33,040 bases of DNA from Bdellovibrionales bacterium (GCA_030638415.1 DAOWEO010000108.1:1-33040); one strand, 5' to 3'; counted from the first letter of the stretch, positions 1 through 8,759 are shown. Program-made: numbers and translations. Notes: generated by a model from the letters alone, not told the origin.

Positions 1-888
1 GGAAGAATCATGGAAATCTATGGTCCTGAGTCTTCAGGAAAAACAACCATGACTCTTCATATTGCAGCAGAATGCCAGAAAAAAGGTGGAACAGTTGCTT
101 TTATAGATGCAGAACATGCGCTTGATCCACAGTATGCAGGAAAGCTTGGAGTTGATGTTCCAAATCTACTTCTTTCTCAACCAGATAGTGGAGAGCAAGC
201 TTTAGAGATAACTGATATGTTAGTTCGTTCAGGAGCAGTAAACTTACTGATTATTGACTCAGTTGCAGCACTTACTCCACGAGCCGAATTAGAAGGTGAT
301 ATGGGCGATTCTCACATGGGCCTCCAAGCTCGACTAATGTCCCAAGCACTTAGAAAATTAACCGGTTCTATTTCCAGATCAAACTGTACCGTTATTTTTA
401 TTAACCAACTACGTCTAAAAATTGGTGTAATGTTTGGAAATCCAGAAACTACGACAGGTGGAAATGCTCTTAAATTCTACTCGTCTGTCAGACTGGATAT
501 TCGCCGAATTGGGGCCATCAAAGATGGTGAAAATATCGTTGGTAACAGAACACGCGTAAAGGTTGTTAAAAATAAAGTAGCTCCTCCATTTAAGCAGGTT
601 GAATTTGATATCATGTATGGAATAGGGATCTCTAAAGAAGGTGAAATTCTCGATCTTGCAGTAAAAGACAATATCGTTGATAAAGCAGGAGCATGGTTCT
701 CCTACAACAATAGTAAACTAGGACAAGGTAGAGAAAATAGTAAGCAGTATCTTCTTGATAATCCAGAATTATATGAAGAAATTAAACTAAAAGTACTTGC
801 ACTGAATGGCTTAGTAGAAGGTGCTCCACAAGAAAGTATTGATCCGACAACGGGTGAAATACTTGAATCAGCTCCACTTAAACAGTAA
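1..888 (+). CDS. recA: RecA recombinase, 5' end cut by window edge
   Basis: RecA forms the ATP-dependent filament on single-stranded DNA for homologous recombination and triggers LexA autocleavage. The reading frame is open to base 1 (Gly-Arg-Ile before the ATG at 10), so that internal ATG is not the start. About 60 N-terminal residues lie outside the window. Visible motifs are the Walker A box GPESSGKT right at the left edge, the Walker B strand LLIIDS, the L1 loop around [10 protein letters not shown], and the L2 loop [14 protein letters not shown]. Similarity to E. coli RecA is continuous up to the C-terminal tail, which here is short and only mildly acidic (ends SAPLKQ). recX follows after a hairpin. 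No intein or frameshift is seen. Confidence 0.98.
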   Translation, partial: GRIMEIYGPESSGKTTMTLHIAAECQKKGGTVAFIDAEHALDPQYAGKLGVDVPNLLLSQPDSGEQALEITDMLVRSGAVNLLIIDSVAALTPRAELEGDMGDSHMGLQARLMSQALRKLTGSISRSNCTVIFINQLRLKIGVMFGNPETTTGGNALKFYSSVRLDIRRIGAIKDGENIVGNRTRVKVVKNKVAPPFKQVEFDIMYGIGISKEGEILDLAVKDNIVDKAGAWFSYNNSKLGQGRENSKQYLLDNPELYEEIKLKVLALNGLVEGAPQESIDPTTGEILESAPLKQ

Positions 889-898
889 TTTAATAGTA

Positions 899-920
899 AG
901 GGAGGACGTGAGTCCTCCCT
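899..920 (+). terminator. recA-recX intergenic hairpin (attenuator-like)
   Basis: A perfect 9-bp inverted repeat (AGGGAGGAC / GTCCTCCCT) encloses a GTGA loop, which is a GNRA tetraloop in RNA. It begins 11 bases after the recA stop and is followed by GTTTAAAA, a weak U-tract. This position is known for a partial terminator that limits recX expression relative to recA in E. coli. Here the same role is inferred. The only good Shine-Dalgarno-like run in the gap (GGGAGG) is buried in the stem. Confidence 0.75.
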
Positions 921-930
921 GTTTAAAACC

Positions 931-1389
931 ATGAAAAACTCTGCCTACAACGCTGCTATAAAACTTCTCTCTAAGAGAGACTACTCTAGATTTAAACTCA
1001 GTGAGAAATTATCCTCTAAAGGGTTCTCCTCCACAGAAATTGATGAGGCTGTAACTCTTGTTATCGAAAAAAAATTTCTACAAGAAGATAACTACATCGC
1101 AGGACGCCTGAGAAGCTTAATATTAAAAAACTATGGTCACCACTATCTAGAGCAAAAGCTCTTAAGTGAACATCTTGAATGTAATGAACAGCTTATTGAT
1201 CACGCATATCAAGATCTAGGTATTAGCCCCGAACAGCAAATTATCTCAATTGCCGAAAAAAAACTTCGCAGTATTTCATCTGACCTCTCTAAAATTGAAA
1301 AAATGGGCAAACTTCTTACTATAATCCAAAATAAAGGTCACTCTGTCTCTATGGCCAAACCACTTGTCTCTTTACTAATTGACAGCTGA
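931..1389 (+). CDS. recX: RecX regulatory protein
   Basis: RecX binds in the groove of RecA filaments and limits their extension. The 152-residue product matches the family in length and in its three-helix repeats: an N-terminal A-x3-L-x2-R-x2-SRFKLSEKL-x3-GF segment, the central FLQEDNYIAGRLR segment (family FxDxxYAxxxxR), and a second repeat near Y-G-x2-YLEQKL. Position after recA confirms the call. The ATG at 931 has no recognisable ribosome binding site within 15 bases, because the upstream run is CTGTTTAAAACC. The only purine-rich stretch lies inside the preceding hairpin, so translation may be weak or depend on the leader structure. The gene ends within a tandem TGACAGC repeat. Confidence 0.92.
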   Translation: MKNSAYNAAIKLLSKRDYSRFKLSEKLSSKGFSSTEIDEAVTLVIEKKFLQEDNYIAGRLRSLILKNYGHHYLEQKLLSEHLECNEQLIDHAYQDLGISPEQQIISIAEKKLRSISSDLSKIEKMGKLLTIIQNKGHSVSMAKPLVSLLIDS

Positions 1390-1455
1390 CAGCTGGCATT
1401 CAATATGTTAAAAAATTACTCATAATTAAACCTTTAAAATATTAAGGATATCACC

Positions 1456-4050
1456 ATGCAAGGTAGTGAAATAAGAAAGAAATTTGTCCATTTTTTTGAA
1501 CAACGTGGCCATATTAAAAGAGATTCTTCACCTATTATTCCACAAGATGACCCGACTCTACTTTTTGCCAATGCCGGAATGAACCAATTTAAAGATTATT
1601 TTACAGGTCAGTCTACTCCAGATAAAAAAAGATCCGTTACTATTCAAAAATGTGTCCGTGCTGGTGGTAAGCACAATGACCTTGAAAATGTTGGTTTTAC
1701 GGCCAGGCACCACACCTTTTTCGAAATGCTAGGAAACTTCTCTTTTGGAGATTACTTTAAAAAAGAGGCTATCGAATTTGCTTGGGAATTTCTTACTAAA
1801 GAGCTAAAAATACCAGAAGAGAAGCTCGTAGTTACCATTCATCATTCCGATGATGAGGCTTTTGACATCTGGCAGAACCACATGGGACTTGATAAGAGTA
1901 AAATTTTTAGAAAAGGTGATAAGGATAATTTTTGGGAAATGGGTGAGTTTGGGCCCTGCGGACCTTGTAGTGAAATTTTTTATGATCATGGATTAGAACA
2001 TTCGACACCAGGTTACACCGTGACTGACGCCGATCCATTTGATGATGGAGGGCGCTTTGTTGAAATATGGAATCTTGTTTTCATGCAATATGAAAAAACA
2101 CCTAAGGGTAGATTGCCGCTACCAAAACCATCAATTGATACTGGAGCAGGATTAGAGCGCCTTGCTGCAGCGACACAGGGAAAATACTGGAATTACGATA
2201 CTGATCTGTTTGTCCCAATTATTGCTCAAATAGAAGCAATGACTGGTAAGTCATATCAGGAAGAAAAATACCATGGTCCAATTCGTGTTATTGCTGACCA
2301 TATTCGAGCATCAGTTATGCTTATTACAGATGGAGTAATTCCTTCAAACGAGGGCCGCGGTTACGTCTTGCGTAGAATTATTAGACGGGCAGTAAGGCAA
2401 TTAAAAGCTATGAATGCTCCTCAACTTTCATTTTTTAAACTGATCCCAGTAGTATTTGAACTTTTAGGTGAAGAGTATCCGCAAAATAGAGCAAACCAAG
2501 CACTCGCAGAAAAATTACTATCACTTGAAGAGAAAAAATTTCTTGAAACTTTAGACCATGGCCTTAAATTTTTAGGTTTAGCAATTAAAGAACAGCTTCA
2601 AGGTAAAACACTGCCCGGAAATGCCATTTTTAAACTTTATGATACCTATGGATTTCCCGTTGATTTAACTGAATTAATTCTACAGGAACAGGGCCTCAGT
2701 GCTGACCTAAAAGGATTCGAGCAAGCAATGCTAGTCCAAAAAGAAGAGTCTCGAAAAAGCTGGAAAGGTGGAGAACTTGCAAACAATGAAGTCTTTTATA
2801 AATTAAAAGAGACGTTTGGAGCTACTCATTTTGATGGATATCAGAAGGTTGAACTTAATTCTAAGCTACTATCAATCACTCCTATTGGAGATCAATTTGC
2901 ATTACTATTTGACTCAACTCCATTTTATGGTGAGTCAGGAGGACAAGCTGCAGACATCGGTACCGTTAATGATGGTGTTACTGATCTTGCATCTGTAACA
3001 GATGTACAAAAGCCAGTAGAAAACCTATTTGTTCACTTTGTTAATGATGCTTCACTATTAGAAAAGAATAAAACATATTCATTAAAAATAAATCAAGAAC
3101 ATAGAAAACTGATAGCCAGAAACCACTCTGCTACTCATCTCCTACAAGCAGCGCTTATTAAACATCTTGGTGCCCATATCAAGCAAGCAGGCTCGCATGT
3201 TTCTGCCACTCGTATGAGATTTGATTTCACCCACCCTGAAAAAGTCAGCCCTAAAGAGCTAAAGACGGTTATAGATGAGGTTAATCAACAAATTAAAAAT
3301 AATATCTCTATTACTGTTACGCAAATGAGTAAAGATGAAGCAATTGATTCAGGAGCTCAAGCACTTTTTGGTGAAAAATATGGAGACAGTGTGCGAGTTG
3401 TCAAAATGGAAGATTTTTCTACTGAGCTATGCGGAGGTACTCATTTACAAAGTACAGCAGAAATATCACTTTTCTTGATTCAAAGTGAAGCGGCACTAAG
3501 CTCTGGTATTAGAAGAATTGAGGCACTGACCTCATCAACTGCAATAGAATTTTTACAGCATCGCTCATCAATTCTGGAAAGTCTTGAAAAAAGTATGAAG
3601 GCAAAAGAAGAGGCTGTAGTAGAGCGTTACCAACAATTAACTATCGACTACAAAAAAACAAAAAAAGATCTACTCTCGTTAAAAGAAAAGCTTGAAGCGG
3701 GAAAAAGTAATTCTCTATTTAAAGATCCCATTATTTTGGGTGATTTTTGCTATAAAGCAGTCGAAGTAGCCCCTAATACAAACCTAAAAAATCTCGCAGA
3801 TCTCTTTTCCCAGAAATATCCTCAGGGAATTCTTTTAGCTTATGCTCAAGACGGTGACAAATTTAAAGCTCTGCTCAAAGTAGTACCAAAAACAAAAATC
3901 ATAAACGCATCAAATATTTTAGGGACTTGTTTAAAACTTGCAAATGGTAGAGGTGGCGGAAGGCCTGATATGGCACAAGGCTCTGGTGACTCTAATAAAC
4001 TTCAAGTTTTTGTCGATCATATTACAACGTTGATACGGAAGGATTTATAA
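1456..4050 (+). CDS. alaS: Alanyl-tRNA synthetase
   Basis: Cytoplasmic class II synthetase that charges tRNA-Ala and hydrolyses mischarged Ser/Gly-tRNA. Its 864 residues fit the usual length of about 875. The catalytic domain carries the RAGGKHNDLENVG region (Arg68), the HHTFFEMLGNFSFGDYF motif, and motif 3 GAGLERLA. The editing domain has the zinc-binding HxxxH (His557, His561) and CxxxH (Cys659, His663). A DHHA1-type C-Ala domain closes with GRGGGRPDMAQGSG near residue 833. The ATG is preceded by AAGGA at 1444-1448. It follows recX by 66 bases without a visible terminator, so recA-recX-alaS may be partly co-transcribed. Its stop overlaps the next start by one base (TAATG). Confidence 0.98.
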   Translation: MQGSEIRKKFVHFFEQRGHIKRDSSPIIPQDDPTLLFANAGMNQFKDYFTGQSTPDKKRSVTIQKCVRAGGKHNDLENVGFTARHHTFFEMLGNFSFGDYFKKEAIEFAWEFLTKELKIPEEKLVVTIHHSDDEAFDIWQNHMGLDKSKIFRKGDKDNFWEMGEFGPCGPCSEIFYDHGLEHSTPGYTVTDADPFDDGGRFVEIWNLVFMQYEKTPKGRLPLPKPSIDTGAGLERLAAATQGKYWNYDTDLFVPIIAQIEAMTGKSYQEEKYHGPIRVIADHIRASVMLITDGVIPSNEGRGYVLRRIIRRAVRQLKAMNAPQLSFFKLIPVVFELLGEEYPQNRANQALAEKLLSLEEKKFLETLDHGLKFLGLAIKEQLQGKTLPGNAIFKLYDTYGFPVDLTELILQEQGLSADLKGFEQAMLVQKEESRKSWKGGELANNEVFYKLKETFGATHFDGYQKVELNSKLLSITPIGDQFALLFDSTPFYGESGGQAADIGTVNDGVTDLASVTDVQKPVENLFVHFVNDASLLEKNKTYSLKINQEHRKLIARNHSATHLLQAALIKHLGAHIKQAGSHVSATRMRFDFTHPEKVSPKELKTVIDEVNQQIKNNISITVTQMSKDEAIDSGAQALFGEKYGDSVRVVKMEDFSTELCGGTHLQSTAEISLFLIQSEAALSSGIRRIEALTSSTAIEFLQHRSSILESLEKSMKAKEEAVVERYQQLTIDYKKTKKDLLSLKEKLEAGKSNSLFKDPIILGDFCYKAVEVAPNTNLKNLADLFSQKYPQGILLAYAQDGDKFKALLKVVPKTKIINASNILGTCLKLANGRGGGRPDMAQGSGDSNKLQVFVDHITTLIRKDL

Positions 4051-5777
4051 TGCATAAATTAATTCTCACATGTTGCTTACTCCTGTTATTTCAAGGATGT
4101 CGTCAAGCAGACAGGGTACAACCTCATGAAAACAATACTCTTCATCTAGATTTAACTGGTCGGTTATCTACTTTAGATCCTGCAAAATCGTATGATACAA
4201 TTTCAGCTAATATTATTTATCAAACATATGAAACTCTTTTTCAATACCACTATCTAAAAAGGCCATATGTTTTAATTCCTCTTCTAGCAGAAAAAATGCC
4301 TGAAGTTTCTGATGATGGATTGACTTACACCATCTCACTTAAAAAAAACGTTCAGTATCACAACTCTCCTGCTTTTCAAGGAAACAAACGTTTTGTTACA
4401 GCACATGATTTTATCAATCAATTCAAACGTCTTGCTTTTAAACCTGTGGACAGTGCTGGATGGTCAGCATTTGACGGGAAAATTGTTGGATTAAATAATT
4501 TTAGAAAAATAGCAGGTAAAGACCAGCAAAAATTTAATGAGCTTAATATTGAAGGACTACAGGCTCCAGACAAGCATACTCTAGTCATAAAACTAATAGC
4601 TCCATATCCACAATTCATCTATTTATTATCTATGACATTTACAACACCAATTCCTAGTGAAGTAATTACACATTATAAAAATGATCTGTCAAAAGTTGTA
4701 GTTGGAACCGGCCCTTTTGAATTAAAAAAATATAATGAAGATAAAGACATCATCCTTACTAAGTTTGCAAACTTTCATACTGAAAAATATCCGGGACAAG
4801 GAGACCGCTTAGCAAATAGCTGGGGTCTATTAAAAGATGCAGGATCTAAACTGCCATTTTTAAATAAAGTTGTTTTTTCACACTTTAAAAAAGGTGAAAA
4901 GAAATGGGACCTCTTTTTAAAACATAAGATTGAAATATTATCGCTACCTTTAAAATTTTATAAAACGGCAATGACTCCACTTGGACGACTAAAACCTGAA
5001 CTAAAAAATAAAGGTGTACGAGTTTTTATATCTCCAACCCTAACTTCATGGTGGCTCTCTTTTAATATGAAAGATCCCATCGTTGGAAAAAATGAAAAGC
5101 TGCGAAAAGCCATTGCCCACGCAGTGGATGTTGAAACCTATATCACAAAGTTCACTCATAATTTGGGGCTTAAAGCTAACTCTATTTTTGCTCCTGGCGT
5201 TCCAGGTTATGATCCCACCAGAGAACTAAAATACCAGTACAATTTAAAAAAAGCTAAAACACTTTTAGCTCAAGCCGGCTATCCTGGAGGCAAGGGGCTC
5301 CCCACATTAACCTATTCAGTTAGAGGAACAAGTGAGGCAATAAATAAACAAGCAATATTTATTCAAAAACAGCTTGCCCAAATTGGAATTAAAATTACTA
5401 TTGACCGTAATAGCTTCAACCAATTTTTAAAAAAATCAAATCAAGGGAAATTACAGTTTTGGTATGATGGGTGGGTAATGGATTTTCCTGATGCAGGTAA
5501 TACACTCCAACTACTCTCTAAAAAAAGTTTTCCCCCAGGTCCTAATGCAACATTTTACTCTAATCCTAAGGTTGAAAAACTATTCGAAGAATATACAAAA
5601 CTAAGCAATTTAGAAGAAAAGCAAAAACTTATGGAAGAAATAGAAAATATTATCGAAAATGATCAACCTTGGATAATGCTGTTTTATGCTAGAAATTATA
5701 TTCTGTATCATGCACAGCTAAAAAACTATCGACACTCAGATGTCATTTTCAATTATGTTAAATATTTGAAATTCTAG
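4050..5777 (+). CDS. Family 5 extracellular solute-binding lipoprotein (oligopeptide-binding type)
   Basis: Probable periplasmic lipoprotein that captures a peptide-like ligand for an ABC importer. The first 17 residues are a short lipoprotein signal with Phe-Gln-Gly-Cys17; Phe at -3 and Gln at -2 are unusual but tolerated. The mature protein has the family-5 layout: LSTLDPAKSYD near the start, LAEKMPEVSDDGLTYTISLK, the GTGPFELKKYN segment, the KLRKAIAHAVD segment, and a C-terminal YDGWVMDFPDAGNT region. At 575 residues it fits OppA/DppA-type proteins. It overlaps the alaS stop by one base and has CGGAAGG ahead of the ATG, so translational coupling is likely. No permease or ATPase gene lies nearby, making it an orphan binding protein. 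The ligand cannot be told from sequence. Confidence 0.88.
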   Translation: MHKLILTCCLLLLFQGCRQADRVQPHENNTLHLDLTGRLSTLDPAKSYDTISANIIYQTYETLFQYHYLKRPYVLIPLLAEKMPEVSDDGLTYTISLKKNVQYHNSPAFQGNKRFVTAHDFINQFKRLAFKPVDSAGWSAFDGKIVGLNNFRKIAGKDQQKFNELNIEGLQAPDKHTLVIKLIAPYPQFIYLLSMTFTTPIPSEVITHYKNDLSKVVVGTGPFELKKYNEDKDIILTKFANFHTEKYPGQGDRLANSWGLLKDAGSKLPFLNKVVFSHFKKGEKKWDLFLKHKIEILSLPLKFYKTAMTPLGRLKPELKNKGVRVFISPTLTSWWLSFNMKDPIVGKNEKLRKAIAHAVDVETYITKFTHNLGLKANSIFAPGVPGYDPTRELKYQYNLKKAKTLLAQAGYPGGKGLPTLTYSVRGTSEAINKQAIFIQKQLAQIGIKITIDRNSFNQFLKKSNQGKLQFWYDGWVMDFPDAGNTLQLLSKKSFPPGPNATFYSNPKVEKLFEEYTKLSNLEEKQKLMEEIENIIENDQPWIMLFYARNYILYHAQLKNYRHSDVIFNYVKYLKF

Positions 5778-5869
5778 CTATTTGCATAGCTTGGTGAGCT
5801 AATAAAGGAACTTTTTTCCTCGTAATATCCATCTCTAACTCTATATAGAAAAAATCCGAACTGTTATAT

Positions 5870-5885
5870 GACAGAGTATTCTGTC
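5870..5885. repeat. Short perfect inverted repeat upstream of the secreted-protein gene
   Basis: GACAGA-GTAT-TCTGTC is a perfect 6-bp inverted repeat just after a TTATAT stretch and 25 bases before the ATG at 5910. It could be an operator overlapping the promoter or a small 5'-leader hairpin. It has no T-run, so it is not a terminator. The rest of the 132-base gap (5778-5909) holds only a weak 5-bp hairpin at 5787-5801 after the lipoprotein stop. Confidence 0.35.
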
Positions 5886-5909
5886 GAAACTGCAACAGAC
5901 GAGGAATGA

Positions 5910-6314
5910 ATGAGAACGCTTAACCTTCACTTACTTGCCATCCTATTGCTGCTATTTACTGCATCAATGAGCATGGCTAAAGATTTTATTATAATTAGCA
6001 TTAAGCAAGATTTTCCTATGATTAACGGTCAAACAGACCTCAAGAAAAACTTCTATCTAAATGTTGGCAATAAACACGGAATTGTCGAAGGAACTAAACT
6101 TAATGTGTTTCGCAAGAGACTACTAAGAAACCCATATGAGACCAAAAAAAATTATAATTACAAAATTAAAGTTGGCCAGTTAGAAGTTATTCATTCTGAA
6201 GGAAACAGTGCAATTGCAAAAATGTTAAATACCAGTCAGAAGCTGGAAAGTATGCAACTTAATGTTGAAAATTTCATGATTGGGGATAAGGTAGAAATTA
6301 ACCTAAAAGAATAA
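5910..6314 (+). CDS. Small secreted protein with FlgT C-terminal-like pattern
   Basis: A 134-residue protein with a clear signal peptide: MR start, hydrophobic core LLAILLLLFTA, and predicted cleavage after SMA near residue 23. The mature part reads as a small beta-barrel: a YLNVGNKHGIVEGTKLNVFR segment, then KVGQLEVIHSEGNSAIAKM, then a final FMIGDKVEI. This G-x3-GI-x2-G-x3-NVFR ... VGxLEVI ... IGDxVEI order resembles the C-terminal domain of FlgT and related envelope proteins common in Bdellovibrio-like bacteria. That is a pattern judgement without a search. SD GAGGAA sits 5 bases before the ATG. The gene converges on the next one with a single base between stop codons. It probably acts in the periplasm; its role is unknown. 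Confidence 0.72.
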   Translation: MRTLNLHLLAILLLLFTASMSMAKDFIIISIKQDFPMINGQTDLKKNFYLNVGNKHGIVEGTKLNVFRKRLLRNPYETKKNYNYKIKVGQLEVIHSEGNSAIAKMLNTSQKLESMQLNVENFMIGDKVEINLKE

Positions 6315-6315
6315 T

Positions 6316-6561
6316 TTAATCACTATTAATAGAGTGCAAAAGACCCCTATGTGCTTTTATACATTCTACCATCCGATCTGAAGCGTTAAGACTTTTATCC
6401 ATCTTGTCCAATAGTGCTTCGTCAATATCAGGAATTGCATCTAGCTTCTTACGTACTATACTGGCCATTCCCTGAGAAATTAAAAGCATATTGCTTAAAT
6501 CGTGTAAAAATTTTCTCTCCACAATTACATGCTCGTTTAAATCATCTGAAAAATCTGCCAC
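6316..6561 (-). CDS. 81-residue protein resembling an isolated histidine-kinase DHp helical hairpin
   Basis: GTG start with a strong GAGGGAG ribosome site overlapping the stop of the upstream small gene, so the two are coupled. The protein has no signal peptide or membrane helix and looks wholly helical. Residues 15-35 contain ERKFLHDLSNMLLISQGM, which closely resembles the phospho-acceptor helix of sensor kinases of the HDLNN/HDFNN type, with His20-Asp21 in the expected place. A second helix follows (LLDKMDKSLNASDRMVECI), as in a DHp hairpin. There is no ATPase (HATPase_c) domain or receiver domain here or next door. It may be a stand-alone phosphotransfer or dimerisation module, or a kinase remnant. 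Function is inferred from the motif only. Confidence 0.62.
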   Translation of the reverse strand: MADFSDDLNEHVIVERKFLHDLSNMLLISQGMASIVRKKLDAIPDIDEALLDKMDKSLNASDRMVECIKAHRGLLHSINSD

Positions 6562-6571
6562 AAGTACTCCC

Positions 6572-6799
6572 TCACAATGCTCTAACCTTTAATAATTTAC
6601 AGGTTAGTATCATTTTACAAATAGATCTAAATCTCAAATGCAAAATGTATCCTCGCCCCACAATAAATGGAAAACCATTATAATTATGTAACACAGTAAT
6701 TCTTTTAACTTCCTGTCCAGAGTAACCCCCTTTAAAATAAAAAGAAAGGGAAGTTTTATTTACCTCTAGTAACTCTCCCACCAAAATAAAATCTTTCAA
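6572..6799 (-). CDS. 75-residue conserved-looking beta-rich small protein
   Basis: Not recognised. The frame runs open to an ATG at 6835, but the best start is the TTG at 6797-6799, which has a near-ideal AAGGGGGA ribosome site 4-6 bases upstream; the ATG has none. From there the product begins (M)KDFILVGELLEVNKTS and continues with alternating hydrophobic strands, including KRITVLHNYNGFPFIVGRGY and YILHLRFRSI. This looks like a small OB-like or SH3-like beta barrel. There are no cysteine motifs, signal peptide or charged tail. Its stop lies 10 bases before the DHp-like gene and within that gene's ribosome site, so they form a two-gene unit. Alternative: a fortuitous open frame, made less likely by the strong start signal and tight spacing. 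Confidence 0.5.
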   Translation of the reverse strand: MKDFILVGELLEVNKTSLSFYFKGGYSGQEVKRITVLHNYNGFPFIVGRGYILHLRFRSICKMILTCKLLKVRAL

Positions 6800-6938
6800 T
6801 ATTCCCCCTTGTAAGCGCCTACTAGGATAAAGCACTAAGAGGTCTTTTTAAGATTCTCTAACTATCGATTTTTTGTGGATTATTTGTGAAGTTCGTGTAA
6901 AATTTATGCTTATATACATTTTTAGGAGGACCACGACC
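6800..6938. promoter_or_regulatory. Divergent intergenic region between the small-gene pair and the acyl-CoA ligase
   Basis: A 139-base A+T-rich gap between outward-facing starts must hold promoters for both units. For the ligase, TTGTGG or TTGTGA at about 6874-6892 with TAAAAT or TATGCT downstream are candidate -35/-10 pairs, but none has both a good match and ideal spacing. The ligase ribosome site AGGAGGA is at 6924-6930. For the leftward pair, a TATCCT-like -10 is only a guess. Confidence 0.3.
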
Positions 6939-8759
6939 ATGGCAAAAAAAACACTTGGACAGTTAGTAAAACTCAAAAATCAACCGAAATTTAAAAATCT
7001 TCCGAGTATCGGCCATGTTGCAAATGGAGAGATTCATCAACTAACTAATCAGGAATTTTATGATAAAGTAGCTGCCTTAAGTTGTGGACTTCAATCATTA
7101 GATATAAAAATTCAAGATAAAATATCACTACTCTGCCTAACGAGAATGGAATGGCACTTTTTTGATATGGCGATCTTGATGTCCAGGTGTGTGACAATAC
7201 CTATCTACCATAACTATATGGAAGACACTATTGAATATATTTTAACTAACTCTGAATCCAACCTTCTTTTTATTGAAGATAATGATCAATTAGAAAAAAT
7301 TATAAAGCTTGAGGATCGTACAGCAAATCTAAAATACCTAGTATACCTTGATGGCTGTGACCAAAAATATTTAGATCAGGTTTCTAAAAAAGTAGAACTC
7401 ATCTCTTATGAAGATCTTATGAGTAAAGGTGCGGAAATTTACAAAAAAGATCCTACACACTTTGAGCAAAAATTAGAAGAGATTGAAGAGTTAGATCTTG
7501 CCTCTATTGTCTACACATCAGGAACTACAGGAGAGCCAAAAGGGGCTGTACTAACTCAACTTGGTATTTATACCATGCTAGACAATGTTGATAAAATAAT
7601 TGGCACCGTTTTAGGTCAAGAAGATAAAACTTTAACTTTTCTACCTCTAGCTCACGTCTTTGGGCGTGCCGACTCTCTCCTCCACCTCGTCTTACAACTT
7701 CAACCTATATATGCAGAATCTATTGAGAAAGTTCTTGAAAATCTAGCAGTTGTTAAGCCAACTGTAATGCTTGCAGTCCCAAGGATTTTTGAAAAGGTCT
7801 ATGCCAAAGTTATGGCAAAAGTAGAAAATGGATCTTTTATTAAGCAAAAACTTTTTGGCTGGGCCTTAAAGGTATCAAATCAGTACTTTGAGAAGCTTGA
7901 TAATGACCTAACCCCTACAACCAGAGAAATTTTTCAACGAAACTTAGCTTATAAAATTGTCTTTTCTAAAATATATGAGCAATTTGGTGGACAGGTTAAG
8001 TACTTTGTATCAGGAGGAGCACCAATATCTCCAGATATTATCCGTTTTCTGCGTAATGCAAATCTAACAATTTTAGAGGGTTATGGTCTCACAGAGACTA
8101 TTGCACCTTGTACAATTAATCCTCCTCATAGACCTATAGCTGGAACAGTAGGTATACCGATGGGAGATGTACAGCTCAAAATTGCAGAAGATGGAGAGAT
8201 ACTCATTAAATCTGCCGCTATGCTCACAGAGTACTACAAAAACAGTGAAGCAACCGCCAGCACCCTACAAGATGGTTGGCTATATTCTGGAGATATCGGA
8301 GAAATTACACCAGATGGCTACCTCAAAATCACAGATCGTAAAAAAGACATAATAATTACTGCTGCTGGTAAAAACATTGCACCACAACGTATCGAAAATA
8401 TTATGAAATTAGAAAAACATATATCCCATATGATGGTGGTTGGTGACAAGAGAAAATTTTTAACTGCACTTGTTGCAATTGAAAAAGAGTCATTTATTGA
8501 TGAGCTTGAGACCCTAGGGCTAAGCGGAAGTGCCAGTATTGCAGAAATTGCTGCTAATGACAAAGTTCAGGAGCTACTTCAGCAAGAACTAGCGAGTGGC
8601 AACAAACAGCTTGCCAAGTTTGAAACAATTAAAAAGATAATTACTGTTCCTTTTGAACTCACAGTTGAGAGTGGACACCTAACTCCTTCACTTAAGCTTA
8701 AAAAGAAGGTATTAATGTCTGAGTTTGAAAAGCAGATAGAAGAGCTCTATTCTACCTAA
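6939..8759 (+). CDS. AMP-forming long-chain acyl-CoA synthetase
   Basis: Activates a carboxylic acid, most likely a long-chain fatty acid, to acyl-AMP and then acyl-CoA. The start is set at ATG 6939 by AGGAGGA 8 bases upstream; an in-frame ATG at 6873 extends the frame but lacks such a site. The 606-residue protein shows the P-loop YTSGTTGEPKG at 192-202, the ligase motif GYGLTE, the hinge YSGDIGEITPDGYLKITDRKKD, and a C-terminal SLKLKKK region carrying the presumed adenylation lysine. Length and the FLPLAHVFGRA segment match the FadD15/long-chain group more than acetyl-CoA synthetase. It has no signal peptide and acts in the cytoplasm or at the inner membrane. It stands alone, with rpoZ behind its own promoter. 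Confidence 0.92.
   Translation: MAKKTLGQLVKLKNQPKFKNLPSIGHVANGEIHQLTNQEFYDKVAALSCGLQSLDIKIQDKISLLCLTRMEWHFFDMAILMSRCVTIPIYHNYMEDTIEYILTNSESNLLFIEDNDQLEKIIKLEDRTANLKYLVYLDGCDQKYLDQVSKKVELISYEDLMSKGAEIYKKDPTHFEQKLEEIEELDLASIVYTSGTTGEPKGAVLTQLGIYTMLDNVDKIIGTVLGQEDKTLTFLPLAHVFGRADSLLHLVLQLQPIYAESIEKVLENLAVVKPTVMLAVPRIFEKVYAKVMAKVENGSFIKQKLFGWALKVSNQYFEKLDNDLTPTTREIFQRNLAYKIVFSKIYEQFGGQVKYFVSGGAPISPDIIRFLRNANLTILEGYGLTETIAPCTINPPHRPIAGTVGIPMGDVQLKIAEDGEILIKSAAMLTEYYKNSEATASTLQDGWLYSGDIGEITPDGYLKITDRKKDIIITAAGKNIAPQRIENIMKLEKHISHMMVVGDKRKFLTALVAIEKESFIDELETLGLSGSASIAEIAANDKVQELLQQELASGNKQLAKFETIKKIITVPFELTVESGHLTPSLKLKKKVLMSEFEKQIEELYST

Noticed and set aside
1380..1393. Tandem TGACAGC repeat at the recX stop
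   Set aside because: Only two 7-base copies; likely chance. A slip there would just alter the last residues.
5787..5801. TAGCT/AGCTA hairpin after the solute-binding protein gene
   Set aside because: Five base pairs and no T-run; too weak to call a terminator.
6414..6683. Plus-strand open frame of 89 codons over the small-gene pair
   Set aside because: No ribosome site, and the opposite-strand frames have strong start signals and tight coupling.
6873..6938. Upstream ATG extending the acyl-CoA ligase by 22 residues
   Set aside because: No ribosome site there, while AGGAGGA precedes the ATG at 6939; the extension does not look like a family N-terminus.
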